From contig CAMCSI010000061.1 of NCBI GenBank assembly GCA_945877885.1, positions 1 through 7,762 on the forward strand: a stretch of 7,762 nt of DNA. Reading direction: 5' to 3'. A program made the translations under genes and the position numbers. Under the pieces are notes generated by a model. The model had not been told where the DNA came from and ran no database searches. It was given only the letters and a program-made list of their open reading frames with translations. The DNA comes from Chlamydia trachomatis. GTDB taxonomy: Bacteria > Chlamydiota > Chlamydiia > Chlamydiales > 2-12-FULL-49-11. Below, in pieces: positions 1-6,604 of the stretch. Position 1 is the stretch's first letter; each line of letters begins with the position of its first letter.

Positions 1-1299
1 CCCCTGTATGACTTTTGCCTAGAGTTGATGAAAAGTTCAAGGGAGGGGCATCTATTTATAGAAAAAGAAGAGGTAGACCCAAGTATTGACCAAATTTTAG
101 AGAAAAAACCCAGCCCAATCATAAAAGATGGCAATGCATACTATTTAGAGCGAAATTTTTTCCATGAACAGGAGATCGCCGCTCACTTATCCCATAGGAT
201 TCAATTGCCAAAACTCTCCTTAAACATACCCTGTCCACAGGGGTTAAATGCAGGACAGCAAAGGGTTTTTACCTATTTAAATAGCTGCCCATTTTTCCTA
301 ATTACAGGAGGGCCCGGCTCTGGAAAATCCTTTGTTGCAAAATCGATCATAGGGGCCTATAAACAAGTGTACCCGGGTAAAAAAATTCTTTGCACAGCCC
401 CTACTGGTAAAGCTTTGTCTGCACTTGCTGAAACGTTTGAAGAATCTGCCACCATTCACAAACTCCTCGGGATAAAAGAAGGGTTTGAAAAAATGAATCA
501 TCACCCCCCTATTATTGCTGATCTGCTTATTGTCGATGAGTGTTCAATGATCTCCCCAAATCTGTTTAACCTCCTTCTTTCCTCGCTTCTTGATATCACG
601 CAGGTGATATTTATTGGTGACCCTTATCAACTACCCCCTGTCTCTGGTGCCTCTATTTTTTATGATTTTACCACGCTTGTTGCTCTTGATAATGTGACAT
701 TAACTGCCCCTATGAGGTCAGATAAACAAAGTATCATAGATTTTTCTAGTGCAATATTAAATGAAGATGAAGCAATGCTTCAAAAAATTTTAGATGAATC
801 CGATGATATTTGCTTAAAGCCTTTAGAGGCCTTTAATCCAAAAACCCATGATAAACGTCAAATCATACTCACCCCCTTCAGAAAAGGTCCCTATGGCTCT
901 TTAAAGCTGAATGAACAAATTCACTCTGATAAAGATGAAGTGACCCCCATCCTGATTACAAAAAATGATAAAGTAACCCATTTAACCAATGGAGATATTG
1001 GTTATATTAATGGCGATATTGCTCTTTTTCCTGAAAAAAACATCACTTTACCAAGGCTTATGCTTCCTTCGTATGAAAAGGCCTTTGCCCTATCTATACA
1101 CAAAAGCCAAGGTAGTGAATTTGAGCGCGTGCTGATTATCTTACCTGAGGAAACCACCACATTTCCTAAAGAACTTTTGTACACAGCCGTAACGCGCGCT
1201 AAAAGAAGTATTCAAATTTACGGCTCTTTTAAAACCTTGGCTGCCTTGATTAAAAGTAAAAAACGACCCTCTTCCAATCTAAAAAACAGACTTTTATAA
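1..1299 (+). CDS. recD: RecD-type DNA helicase (exonuclease V alpha subunit family), 5' end outside the window
   Basis: This is a superfamily 1B DNA helicase of the RecD family. RecD is the fast 5'-3' motor of RecBCD, which processes double-strand breaks in the cytoplasm. The frame is open back to base 1, so the gene starts upstream; the TTG/ATG at 25-30 are internal codons. Counting residues from base 1, the N-terminal-domain remnant LMKSSREGH is at about 10-18, Walker A GGPGSGKS at 103-110, motif Ia TAPTGKA at 132-138, Walker B IVDECSM at 177-183, motif III GDPYQLPP at 206-213, NGDIG at 330-334, motif V SIHKSQGSEFE at 365-375 and motif VI YTAVTRAKR at 394-402. The catalytic Lys, Asp-Glu and motif VI Arg are all present, so the visible part looks functional. 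By comparison with E. coli RecD, a few tens of residues are probably missing upstream. It stops at TAA and converges on the next gene with a 35-base gap. RecD versus RecD2 cannot be settled because the N-terminus is missing and recB/recC are not in view. Confidence 0.88.
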   Translation, partial: PLYDFCLELMKSSREGHLFIEKEEVDPSIDQILEKKPSPIIKDGNAYYLERNFFHEQEIAAHLSHRIQLPKLSLNIPCPQGLNAGQQRVFTYLNSCPFFLITGGPGSGKSFVAKSIIGAYKQVYPGKKILCTAPTGKALSALAETFEESATIHKLLGIKEGFEKMNHHPPIIADLLIVDECSMISPNLFNLLLSSLLDITQVIFIGDPYQLPPVSGASIFYDFTTLVALDNVTLTAPMRSDKQSIIDFSSAILNEDEAMLQKILDESDDICLKPLEAFNPKTHDKRQIILTPFRKGPYGSLKLNEQIHSDKDEVTPILITKNDKVTHLTNGDIGYINGDIALFPEKNITLPRLMLPSYEKAFALSIHKSQGSEFERVLIILPEETTTFPKELLYTAVTRAKRSIQIYGSFKTLAALIKSKKRPSSNLKNRLL

Positions 1300-1334
1300 T
1301 AGAAATGTTACGTAAGGTGAATTACGAGAGATGT

Positions 1335-3092
1335 CTATTTATGGCTATAAAGCGTCCATAATGCGCCCTCTTTAAACTCCCAATTCCAGTTTAAAAATTC
1401 AAAAATCTCAAATCCATCATACAAAACTAAGACAAAATCATCCCTATCACTATTTGGTAAAAAAGCTAAAAACTTTCCTTCCCAATTCGTATCTGCAAAA
1501 ATAATGGGAAGATTTGACTGCAAAAGATGGTCTCGAATATAGGTATAAGTATTTCCTGTGTCCAACCAGGCCCTTTTAAATATCGCTTGCCCTGGTAAAA
1601 AATTAAACGCATGGGTCTCATTAGAGATTAATATCCCTTGAAATGGATCCTTTAAAAGCCTTTCAATATCTGCATGATAGCCATCTTTCATAAATTCGAT
1701 CAATGAATGGCAAAGTCCCATCACAGATTCTGCTTTAATAAATTCCTTTTTTACAGGCTGCATTTTGCTTAAGTAAAAATTAATGAGAGATTCCAAATTC
1801 CCCCCCGCAATATAGGCATAAGGAGAGGTGTTTTTTTCCTCTTTTAGGTGAGTTTTATGCATATTTTCAATGCGGATCCTTTGTTCTTTCATAAACTCTT
1901 TTCTATCGATAAATAGTAACATTTCTGAAATAATGGTTTCGATCTCCTTTTCCAGTCCATCTTCACGCTTTAAGCTGATTAATATAGGCTCTGTAATTGT
2001 AAAAAAGTCTCTAATGGCCCCAAGGTACTCTTTGTCAGTGTGAATATAGGTCCATACTCGGGAATCGCTCCTTCCATGTTTATAAACTAGTCGAAATCCT
2101 GCAGGCCTATCTTCTTTAATATCGCCTTCTGAAAACATCTCCGGATCATAAAGTTCTTGAAAATAGTGGGGAAAGAGTAATAAATATTGCTCTACAAAAA
2201 ATTTGTACAAAGCGGCAAGCTTACTATTATTTTTTCCTACTGACTCATATTCATCAATCTTTACATTTAAAAAGTAACTTTTCATCTTTGCCGACCGCTT
2301 GATACTATCCATCTGCTCATAGGTATGGGCCATTTTAAAGGAGGCGTCATCAAAGTCAAGGCTTTGTTCCAGTTGATCGATATCCCCTTTATATTCTTCC
2401 ATCAACTTAACCCCTTCTTCCATCTGCTCTTGAATTACTGTGTAAATAATTTTTCCAAGACCTCCTGAGGCTTCATTATCAAGCCCAAGAGCCACATGAA
2501 AATTCCACTTGGAAAAAATTGTTCTACTATCTGCAAGGCTTGCCACAGTAAACTCGTAGGATTTCATCAATGAACTGGCAATTGTTACGTTAAGGGCCTT
2601 AATAACCCCAGCTTTGGGACATAAAGGGATCTTTACCTCTTGATCATCAATGAGTCGCGTAAGTCTTTTTTTTGTATAAGTTTTAAATAAATCTTCGGCA
2701 AGTGTAAACAAATCTGTTCTTTGCAGATGAATAAGAAAAGCTGTTGCAAAACAACTCCCCACACTTTGTCTTAAAGGGATAAGGAGCGCTTCTTTAAAGG
2801 CTATTAATGAATTTTGATTCTGTCCAAGGGGGTTAAGCCTTATGCACAAGGCTCTAAATTCTTTATGCTCCAAAAAAAATCTAAGTACTCTAACTAAATG
2901 AATCTGAAAGGCTTCCCCCAGTAGTCCTGGGATAGTTGGAGGTGGGTTTTCTAAGATTTTTTTTATAGCAGTATCTTCAAGGCTATAGGTTGCAATTAGC
3001 CGTGAGCGCAAACAAATTTGAGCCATTTGACGAATAGATGGATCTCTAATCTTGCAAAGCTCTTTCTCTTGTGCTAGTATATTATCAATCAT
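1335..3092 (-). CDS. Protein of unknown function, possible papain-like cysteine peptidase fold
   Basis: I do not recognise this 585-residue protein by name. It has no signal peptide and no clear membrane helix, so it is probably cytosolic or exported by a non-Sec route. Three short stretches resemble the active site of papain/bleomycin-hydrolase-type peptidases in the right order: QSVGSCFATA at about 109-118 (candidate Cys114, with Gln109 as oxyanion residue), ETHAF at 492-496 (candidate His494), and DTNWEG at 534-539. Known family members have about 130-300 residues between Cys and His; here there are about 380, mostly charged and helical-looking, with a Glu/Lys/Met-rich part around 220-270. 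The C-terminus is rich in aromatic residues (FLNWNWEF). I chose the ATG at 3090-3092 because GGTGA lies five bases upstream; TTG at 3104 and GTG at 3101 are in-frame alternatives. It diverges from thrS and converges on recD. The gene is certain; the peptidase reading is inference. Confidence 0.85.
   Translation of the reverse strand: MIDNILAQEKELCKIRDPSIRQMAQICLRSRLIATYSLEDTAIKKILENPPPTIPGLLGEAFQIHLVRVLRFFLEHKEFRALCIRLNPLGQNQNSLIAFKEALLIPLRQSVGSCFATAFLIHLQRTDLFTLAEDLFKTYTKKRLTRLIDDQEVKIPLCPKAGVIKALNVTIASSLMKSYEFTVASLADSRTIFSKWNFHVALGLDNEASGGLGKIIYTVIQEQMEEGVKLMEEYKGDIDQLEQSLDFDDASFKMAHTYEQMDSIKRSAKMKSYFLNVKIDEYESVGKNNSKLAALYKFFVEQYLLLFPHYFQELYDPEMFSEGDIKEDRPAGFRLVYKHGRSDSRVWTYIHTDKEYLGAIRDFFTITEPILISLKREDGLEKEIETIISEMLLFIDRKEFMKEQRIRIENMHKTHLKEEKNTSPYAYIAGGNLESLINFYLSKMQPVKKEFIKAESVMGLCHSLIEFMKDGYHADIERLLKDPFQGILISNETHAFNFLPGQAIFKRAWLDTGNTYTYIRDHLLQSNLPIIFADTNWEGKFLAFLPNSDRDDFVLVLYDGFEIFEFLNWNWEFKEGALWTLYSHK
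3052..3080 (+). promoter_or_regulatory. Candidate thrS promoter inside the divergent gene
   Basis: TTGCAA at 3052-3057 and TAGTAT at 3075-3080 are separated by 17 bases, and TGC directly before the -10 gives an extended -10 element. Each hexamer matches four bases or more of the sigma-70-type consensus. The predicted start near 3087 gives a leader of about 30 bases. The elements lie inside the first codons of the divergent gene, where any thrS promoter must lie because the gap is so short. Confidence 0.35.
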
Positions 3093-3097
3093 AACTT

Positions 3098-3102
3098 TCA
3101 CC
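3098..3102 (-). promoter_or_regulatory. Ribosome binding site GGTGA deciding the start of the 585-residue protein
   Basis: On the minus strand, GGTGA sits five bases before the ATG at 3092-3090 and matches the anti-Shine-Dalgarno core. The in-frame TTG (3104) and GTG (3101) overlap this site and would have no comparable site of their own, so ATG is the better start. Confidence 0.5.
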
Positions 3103-3104
3103 AA

Positions 3105-3116
3105 AATAGTACTATT
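3105..3116. repeat. Perfect 12-bp palindrome between divergent genes
   Basis: AATAGTACTATT reads the same on both strands and ends exactly one base before the thrS ATG. On the other side it lies 12 bases from the ATG of the divergent gene. A minus-strand -10-like CATAAT (3119-3114) overlaps it. The position would suit an operator acting on both genes, but AT-rich 12-bp palindromes are expected once or twice by chance in a window this long. Confidence 0.5.
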
Positions 3117-5015
3117 ATGTCCATTTTATGCAATGAAAAAGAAATTTCTATCAAATCGGAAACAACAGGCAACGAACTCACTCAAACTTTGAAACTTACA
3201 GATCCTCACCAAGGGACTGCTATCTATATAAATGGAAAGCCTGCTGACATGACAGACATAATTCACCCAGGGGACGCGGTAAATATCTATGGATTTGAAG
3301 ATGAAAAAGGAAAACAAGTGTTCTGGCACACCTCAGCTCATGTATTAGCACAAGCAGTCCTTCGTCTTTTCCCTCATGCAAAGCCTACCATTGGCCCTGT
3401 AATTGACGGTGGTTTTTACTATGATTTTGCAAACTTAAGCATTTCTTCTGATGATTTTAAGGCAATTGAAGAGGAAATTAAAAAAATACTAAAAGAAAAT
3501 TATTCTACTGAAAAAGTGACCTTTAAGAATAAGGCTGAAGCACTTGCCGCCTTTAAAGATAATATTTTTAAAAAAGAGTTAATCACTCACCTTCCAGAGG
3601 ACGCCCCAATTACAGCCTATAGACAAGGGGAGTTTTTTGACCTCTGCCGCGGCCCTCATCTTGCAAAAGTGGGTAAAATTAAAGCTTTTAAAGTGATGAA
3701 AACCTCTGCCGCTTACTGGAAAGGGGATCAAGAAAGGGACTCTTTAACAAGAATTTACGCTATCTCTTTCCCTGATAAAACCATGCTTGCCGACCATTTA
3801 GCATTGCTTGAAGAGGCTAAAAAACGTGATCACCGCGTGATTGGAAAGCAGCTATCTCTATTTTCCTTTACCGACCATGCTCCTGGAATGCCAATTATCG
3901 AACCAAATGGGATGGTTATCTGGAATGAGCTGTTAAACTATTGGAGACAATTACACGATAAGGATAATTACGTAGAAATAAAAACTCCAGCGATGATGAG
4001 CAGCAGCTTATGGGAGATTTCAGGCCATTTTGCTAACTATAAAGAAAATATGTATCTTTCAGAAATTGACAAAGGCACCTATGCCATTAAGCCTATGAAC
4101 TGCCCTGCTTGCATGCTCTATTTTAAATCGAAAAAACATAGTTACAGGGACTTACCTTTAAGAGTGGGCGAAATTGGAAACGTGCACCGTCATGAGCTAT
4201 CGGGATCACTTTCAGGATTACTTCGCGTGCGCTCTTTCCATCAAGATGATGCTCATATATTTATGACAAAAGAGCAAATAAAAGAGGAGATTATTGGGGT
4301 ATTAGACCTTACAGACAGACTCTATAGCGCCTTTGGTTTATCTTATCACCTTGAGCTTTCCACAAGACCAAAATCAAAAACAATTGGGACAGATGCAGAT
4401 TGGGAGCAGTCAACACATGCCCTGAAGTCTGCTTTAGAAGCCATGGGTAAAAAATTTGTGGTAAATGAAGGAGATGGTGCTTTCTACGGACCAAAAATTG
4501 ATATTCATGTAAGCGATGCCATTGGAAGAACCTGGCAGTGTGGTACTATACAACTTGATATGTCGCTACCACTGCGTTTTGAACTTAAATATACCGATGA
4601 AAATGGAGAAGAGGTTCAGCCTGTTATGATTCACCGTGCTTTGTACGGATCTATTGAGCGTTTCTTTGCTATTTTAATCGAGCATTTCAAAGGAAGATTC
4701 CCTCTTTGGCTATCCCCAAAACAAGTTACCTTACTTTCTGTTGCAGATAGACATATCGGCTATTGCACTGAAGTTGCAAAAGAGTTGAAAGAAGCAGGAT
4801 TTAGAGTAAGTATTGATAGTTCAAATGAATCAATTAGTAAAAAAATCCGAAATGCTCAGATGCATCAGATAAATAAAATGTTGATCATTGGGGATAAAGA
4901 GGTTGAAACATCTACTCTTTCTGTTCGTGATCGAGATACGAATGAAACAGAGGAACATGTTCCTTTACATAATTTCATCTCAGCATTAACAATTCTTCGA
5001 AAGAATAAAAGTTAG
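3117..5015 (+). CDS. thrS: Threonine--tRNA ligase (ThrRS)
   Basis: This is a cytosolic class II aminoacyl-tRNA synthetase that charges tRNA-Thr with threonine using ATP. The 632 residues are the usual bacterial length and all domains are present. A TGS domain covers about 1-61. The editing domain that hydrolyses mischarged Ser-tRNA has its metal-site residues H71, H75, C177 and H181. The catalytic core has motif 1 around 258-290, motif 2 around 356-378 and motif 3 around 502-516 with Arg515. The zinc that recognises threonine would be held by C329 (in NCPAC), H380 and H506. The anticodon-binding domain runs from about 535 to the end. ATG at 3117 fits the known N-terminus, placing H71 within two residues of the E. 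coli equivalent H73. There is no evident Shine-Dalgarno site before it. No T-box leader is present. The stop codon overlaps that of the convergent gene by four bases. Confidence 0.97.
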   Translation: MSILCNEKEISIKSETTGNELTQTLKLTDPHQGTAIYINGKPADMTDIIHPGDAVNIYGFEDEKGKQVFWHTSAHVLAQAVLRLFPHAKPTIGPVIDGGFYYDFANLSISSDDFKAIEEEIKKILKENYSTEKVTFKNKAEALAAFKDNIFKKELITHLPEDAPITAYRQGEFFDLCRGPHLAKVGKIKAFKVMKTSAAYWKGDQERDSLTRIYAISFPDKTMLADHLALLEEAKKRDHRVIGKQLSLFSFTDHAPGMPIIEPNGMVIWNELLNYWRQLHDKDNYVEIKTPAMMSSSLWEISGHFANYKENMYLSEIDKGTYAIKPMNCPACMLYFKSKKHSYRDLPLRVGEIGNVHRHELSGSLSGLLRVRSFHQDDAHIFMTKEQIKEEIIGVLDLTDRLYSAFGLSYHLELSTRPKSKTIGTDADWEQSTHALKSALEAMGKKFVVNEGDGAFYGPKIDIHVSDAIGRTWQCGTIQLDMSLPLRFELKYTDENGEEVQPVMIHRALYGSIERFFAILIEHFKGRFPLWLSPKQVTLLSVADRHIGYCTEVAKELKEAGFRVSIDSSNESISKKIRNAQMHQINKMLIIGDKEVETSTLSVRDRDTNETEEHVPLHNFISALTILRKNKS

Positions 5016-5746
5016 TCTTCCCAAAGATGTTTTGAGATAAGTTTTGTGGAGCTATCAATTAAGCGCAGCTCTTCTAACGAAAAATCTGCCTTATTGGCCT
5101 CTATAACCTCTAAGGCTGATTCCAATAGAGAAATCACCTGCTTAGAAAAGAGCTCTTTTTTCATAGGACGTTTCATCTTTCGTTCCACTGGGAAAGCTTT
5201 TCGAATCGCTTTTAAAAACGTTTCCTTTGATTCCCCATCATAAGTATCGATTACGCTTTTTTTATCTTCCTCACTGCAATTTCTTGAGGCTATTGTATAG
5301 ACAATTTGCTTAGGCATTGCAAGCATCTTATCTTGCAACTCTTTAGTGAGTGAGGTGTAAAATAGGTAGTATTTCAAAAAGTTATAAGGAGTTTGTCTAT
5401 TGCCGTATACCTCTTTAAGCCAGCGAGAAAAAGCAAGCTCCCCATAAGCGCTAAAAAGCTCTTTTGCCGCGGAAATCTTCTCTCCATGAAGCAACACAGA
5501 CTGATGATGAATCGACTTTATTTCGCTTGTGATAGAAGTTAGGATAGAAAAATCAGAAGAGACATCGCACGTATCTGTTTGATTATCAAGGAGTAAATTT
5601 TTCAAGACATCTGTTTCTGCCTCTGATAATAATCCCTCTTTGATACCCCTCAACATTACCGCTAAGGGCGTAAGCGTTTGTCCACTTTCCTCTAACGTAC
5701 GTTCCTTTCCTGCAATAGATCGTTTTATCTTTTCTGAAAGCTTCAT
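5012..5746 (-). CDS. Chlamydial pGP6-D / CT583 family protein
   Basis: This 244-residue protein resembles pGP6-D of the chlamydial virulence plasmid (247 residues) and its chromosomal paralogue CT583. The likeness is clearest at about 75-99 (EIKSIHHQSVLLHGEKI, compared with QIKSIQKQHVLLLGEKI as I recall it from pGP6-D) and at 106-155 (FSRWL, YNFLKYYLFY, LQDKMLAMP, YTIASR). Plasmid-encoded Pgp6 is reported to be needed for plasmid maintenance; the role of the chromosomal form is unknown. The protein is charged and looks entirely helical, with no signal peptide or membrane helix. The C-terminal third (190-244) is more divergent. ATG at 5746 is chosen because GGGGAG lies eight bases upstream; TTG at 5764 is a weaker alternative that starts before that site. 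It converges on thrS with overlapping stops. In C. trachomatis a parA gene (CT582) lies between thrS and CT583; none is present here. Confidence 0.85.
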   Translation of the reverse strand: MKLSEKIKRSIAGKERTLEESGQTLTPLAVMLRGIKEGLLSEAETDVLKNLLLDNQTDTCDVSSDFSILTSITSEIKSIHHQSVLLHGEKISAAKELFSAYGELAFSRWLKEVYGNRQTPYNFLKYYLFYTSLTKELQDKMLAMPKQIVYTIASRNCSEEDKKSVIDTYDGESKETFLKAIRKAFPVERKMKRPMKKELFSKQVISLLESALEVIEANKADFSLEELRLIDSSTKLISKHLWED

Positions 5747-5754
5747 AGAATCTT

Positions 5755-5760
5755 CTCCCC
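5755..5760 (-). promoter_or_regulatory. Ribosome binding site GGGGAG for the pGP6-D-like gene
   Basis: GGGGAG on the minus strand ends eight bases before the ATG at 5746-5744. It rules against the upstream in-frame TTG at 5764, which lies on the wrong side of this site. Confidence 0.6.
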
Positions 5761-5774
5761 ACAAAGAGTAGTAT

Positions 5775-5786
5775 AGATTTAAATCT
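5775..5786. repeat. Perfect 12-bp palindrome at the pGP6-D-like gene promoter
   Basis: AGATTTAAATCT is a perfect palindrome overlapping the candidate -10 and transcription start. That would suit a repressor site, possibly for self-regulation, but one such palindrome could arise by chance in AT-rich DNA. Confidence 0.4.
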
Positions 5787-5811
5787 TACCATAATTTATT
5801 TTTATGGCCAA
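5783..5811 (-). promoter_or_regulatory. Candidate promoter of the pGP6-D-like gene
   Basis: On the minus strand, TTGGCC (5811-5806) and TAAGAT (5788-5783) are separated by 17 bases, with TGG directly before the -10 as an extended element. Each hexamer matches four of six consensus bases. Transcription would begin near 5776. TATACT at 5775-5770 is an alternative -10 but has no good -35. Confidence 0.3.
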
Positions 5812-5837
5812 AGAAACTTTTTACTAAAGGATAACGT

Positions 5838-6503
5838 TTATGTCGTTCTTAGCTTTTTCAATTCCAAAGAGCTCATTCCATCGACAAGACAAGCATTAAG
5901 ATCCCCATCTACAATAGGTCTTAGTAGTCGTGATGCTTGGTAGTGAACAATAACATTTTCAGGATCAGCTGCCATATCTTCTTTATTATCTACAATTTTT
6001 AGATAGGAAACAGGAATTCTTTTCATTTCAACAATTGTTGGATAATGAAGAACAACCTTTCTTAAACAAACTTGATCGAAAACAATTCCCCCTTTCTGCA
6101 ACTGTCTTTCACACTCTTTTTGCCAAAGTCCTAAAAGCTTTTTCGCAGAGGCAGTGTAGTTAAAAAACATGGTACCGCTTAAAATCTTAGACTGATCATC
6201 CACTGGTACATTATCATTTACACGTAAAGCGCAGTCAGCTTTGCAATCCAGCAACATAGTTGGGGTTTTAAAAATTATACTGTCTACATCGGTCCAAATA
6301 ACAGCTCGTTGATGTTGCTCGAGCTTCTCCAAAATGAATTTTGCTTTATAACAACAGTTATCTTGCCATGTACCTAAATTTGGCACTTCACTAATTTCAT
6401 ATTCCAGTCCCAATTTTTCACAAGAAGCTCTTAAATCTTCTGCTTCCTTTTCATATAAAGTGTCTTTAGTAAAATAACTAATAATAAGTGGTTTTTTGCT
6501 CAA
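5838..6503 (-). CDS. Putative nucleotide-diphospho-sugar transferase (GT-A type)
   Basis: This 221-residue protein is probably a small GT-A glycosyltransferase that moves a sugar from a nucleotide-sugar donor; donor and acceptor cannot be read from the sequence. An N-terminal beta-strand (LIISYFT, 6-12) is followed by GTWQDNCCYKAKFI at 44-57. The metal/nucleotide-binding DxD motif is in WTDVDS (Asp72, Asp74), SGTMFFN is at 109-115, FDQ at 142-144, and IVHYQASR at 185-192 recalls the C-terminal metal-binding His of GT8-like enzymes. It lacks a signal peptide and membrane helix, so it probably works in the cytosol, at the membrane face, or after export. It contains eight cysteines, which is many for its length. 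The start is TTG at 6503, supported by AAAGGAG eight bases upstream; the next in-frame Met is past residue 80 and would lose the DxD motif. The family is fairly sure, the reaction is not. Confidence 0.8.
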   Translation of the reverse strand: MSKKPLIISYFTKDTLYEKEAEDLRASCEKLGLEYEISEVPNLGTWQDNCCYKAKFILEKLEQHQRAVIWTDVDSIIFKTPTMLLDCKADCALRVNDNVPVDDQSKILSGTMFFNYTASAKKLLGLWQKECERQLQKGGIVFDQVCLRKVVLHYPTIVEMKRIPVSYLKIVDNKEDMAADPENVIVHYQASRLLRPIVDGDLNACLVDGMSSLELKKLRTT

Positions 6504-6511
6504 CGTTAGCG

Positions 6512-6518
6512 CTCCTTT
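6512..6518 (-). promoter_or_regulatory. Ribosome binding site AAAGGAG deciding a TTG start
   Basis: AAAGGAG on the minus strand lies eight bases before TTG at 6503-6501. There is no ATG near, so this site supports TTG as the true start of the glycosyltransferase-like gene. Confidence 0.7.
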
Positions 6519-6531
6519 GTTCTTAACTATC

Positions 6532-6597
6532 TCTCGACAAATTGCTGATTCAATAAAAAAATGGTATTATACACAACTTAGGAAACTTTTGTCGAGA
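6532..6597. repeat. 10-bp inverted repeat framing a promoter
   Basis: TCTCGACAAA at 6532-6541 and its exact reverse complement TTTGTCGAGA at 6588-6597 are separated by 46 bases. The arm at 6588-6597 covers the -35 element of the promoter at 6566-6595, and the other arm falls in the untranslated leader about 20 bases after the predicted start. The loop is too long and too AT-rich for a normal terminator. Paired operator half-sites or a leader structure are possible. Confidence 0.55.
6566..6595 (-). promoter_or_regulatory. Promoter of the glycosyltransferase-like gene
   Basis: On the minus strand, TCGACA (6595-6590, five of six consensus bases) is followed after 18 bases by a perfect TATAAT (6571-6566). 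This is the best sigma-70-type promoter in the window. Transcription would start near 6559, giving a leader of about 56 bases before the TTG. It lies just past the dapA stop, so the downstream gene need not depend on dapA transcription. Confidence 0.6.
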
Positions 6598-6604
6598 AAA
6601 TGAT

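Noticed and set aside
298..504. Minus-strand open frame of 68 codons opposite recD
   Set aside because: It lies wholly opposite the conserved helicase motifs of recD, has no recognisable domain and no Shine-Dalgarno support.
1311..1326. CGTAA/TTACG hairpin between the recD and unknown-gene stop codons
   Set aside because: The stem has only five pairs and no T-run follows on either strand, so a terminator is not supported.
3052..3116. T-box or other riboswitch leader before thrS
   Set aside because: The available leader is about 30 bases, far too short, and it lies within the start of the divergent gene.
4309..4494. Minus-strand open frame of 61 codons inside thrS
   Set aside because: It is opposite the conserved catalytic core of ThrRS and its composition looks like a reverse-strand shadow.
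5586..5792. Minus-strand open frame overlapping the start of the pGP6-D-like gene in another frame
   Set aside because: It shares no similarity with known families and overlaps the better supported gene with its own ribosome binding site.
5016..5837. Remnant of a parA gene near the pGP6-D-like gene
   Set aside because: I found no Walker-type P-loop or other ParA motif in any frame here; the space is taken by the pGP6-D-like gene and a 90-base gap.
6554..6560. A7 run (T7 on the minus strand) downstream of dapA as a terminator tail
   Set aside because: No stable stem precedes it, and a perfect TATAAT sits just before it; it is better read as promoter-proximal leader sequence.
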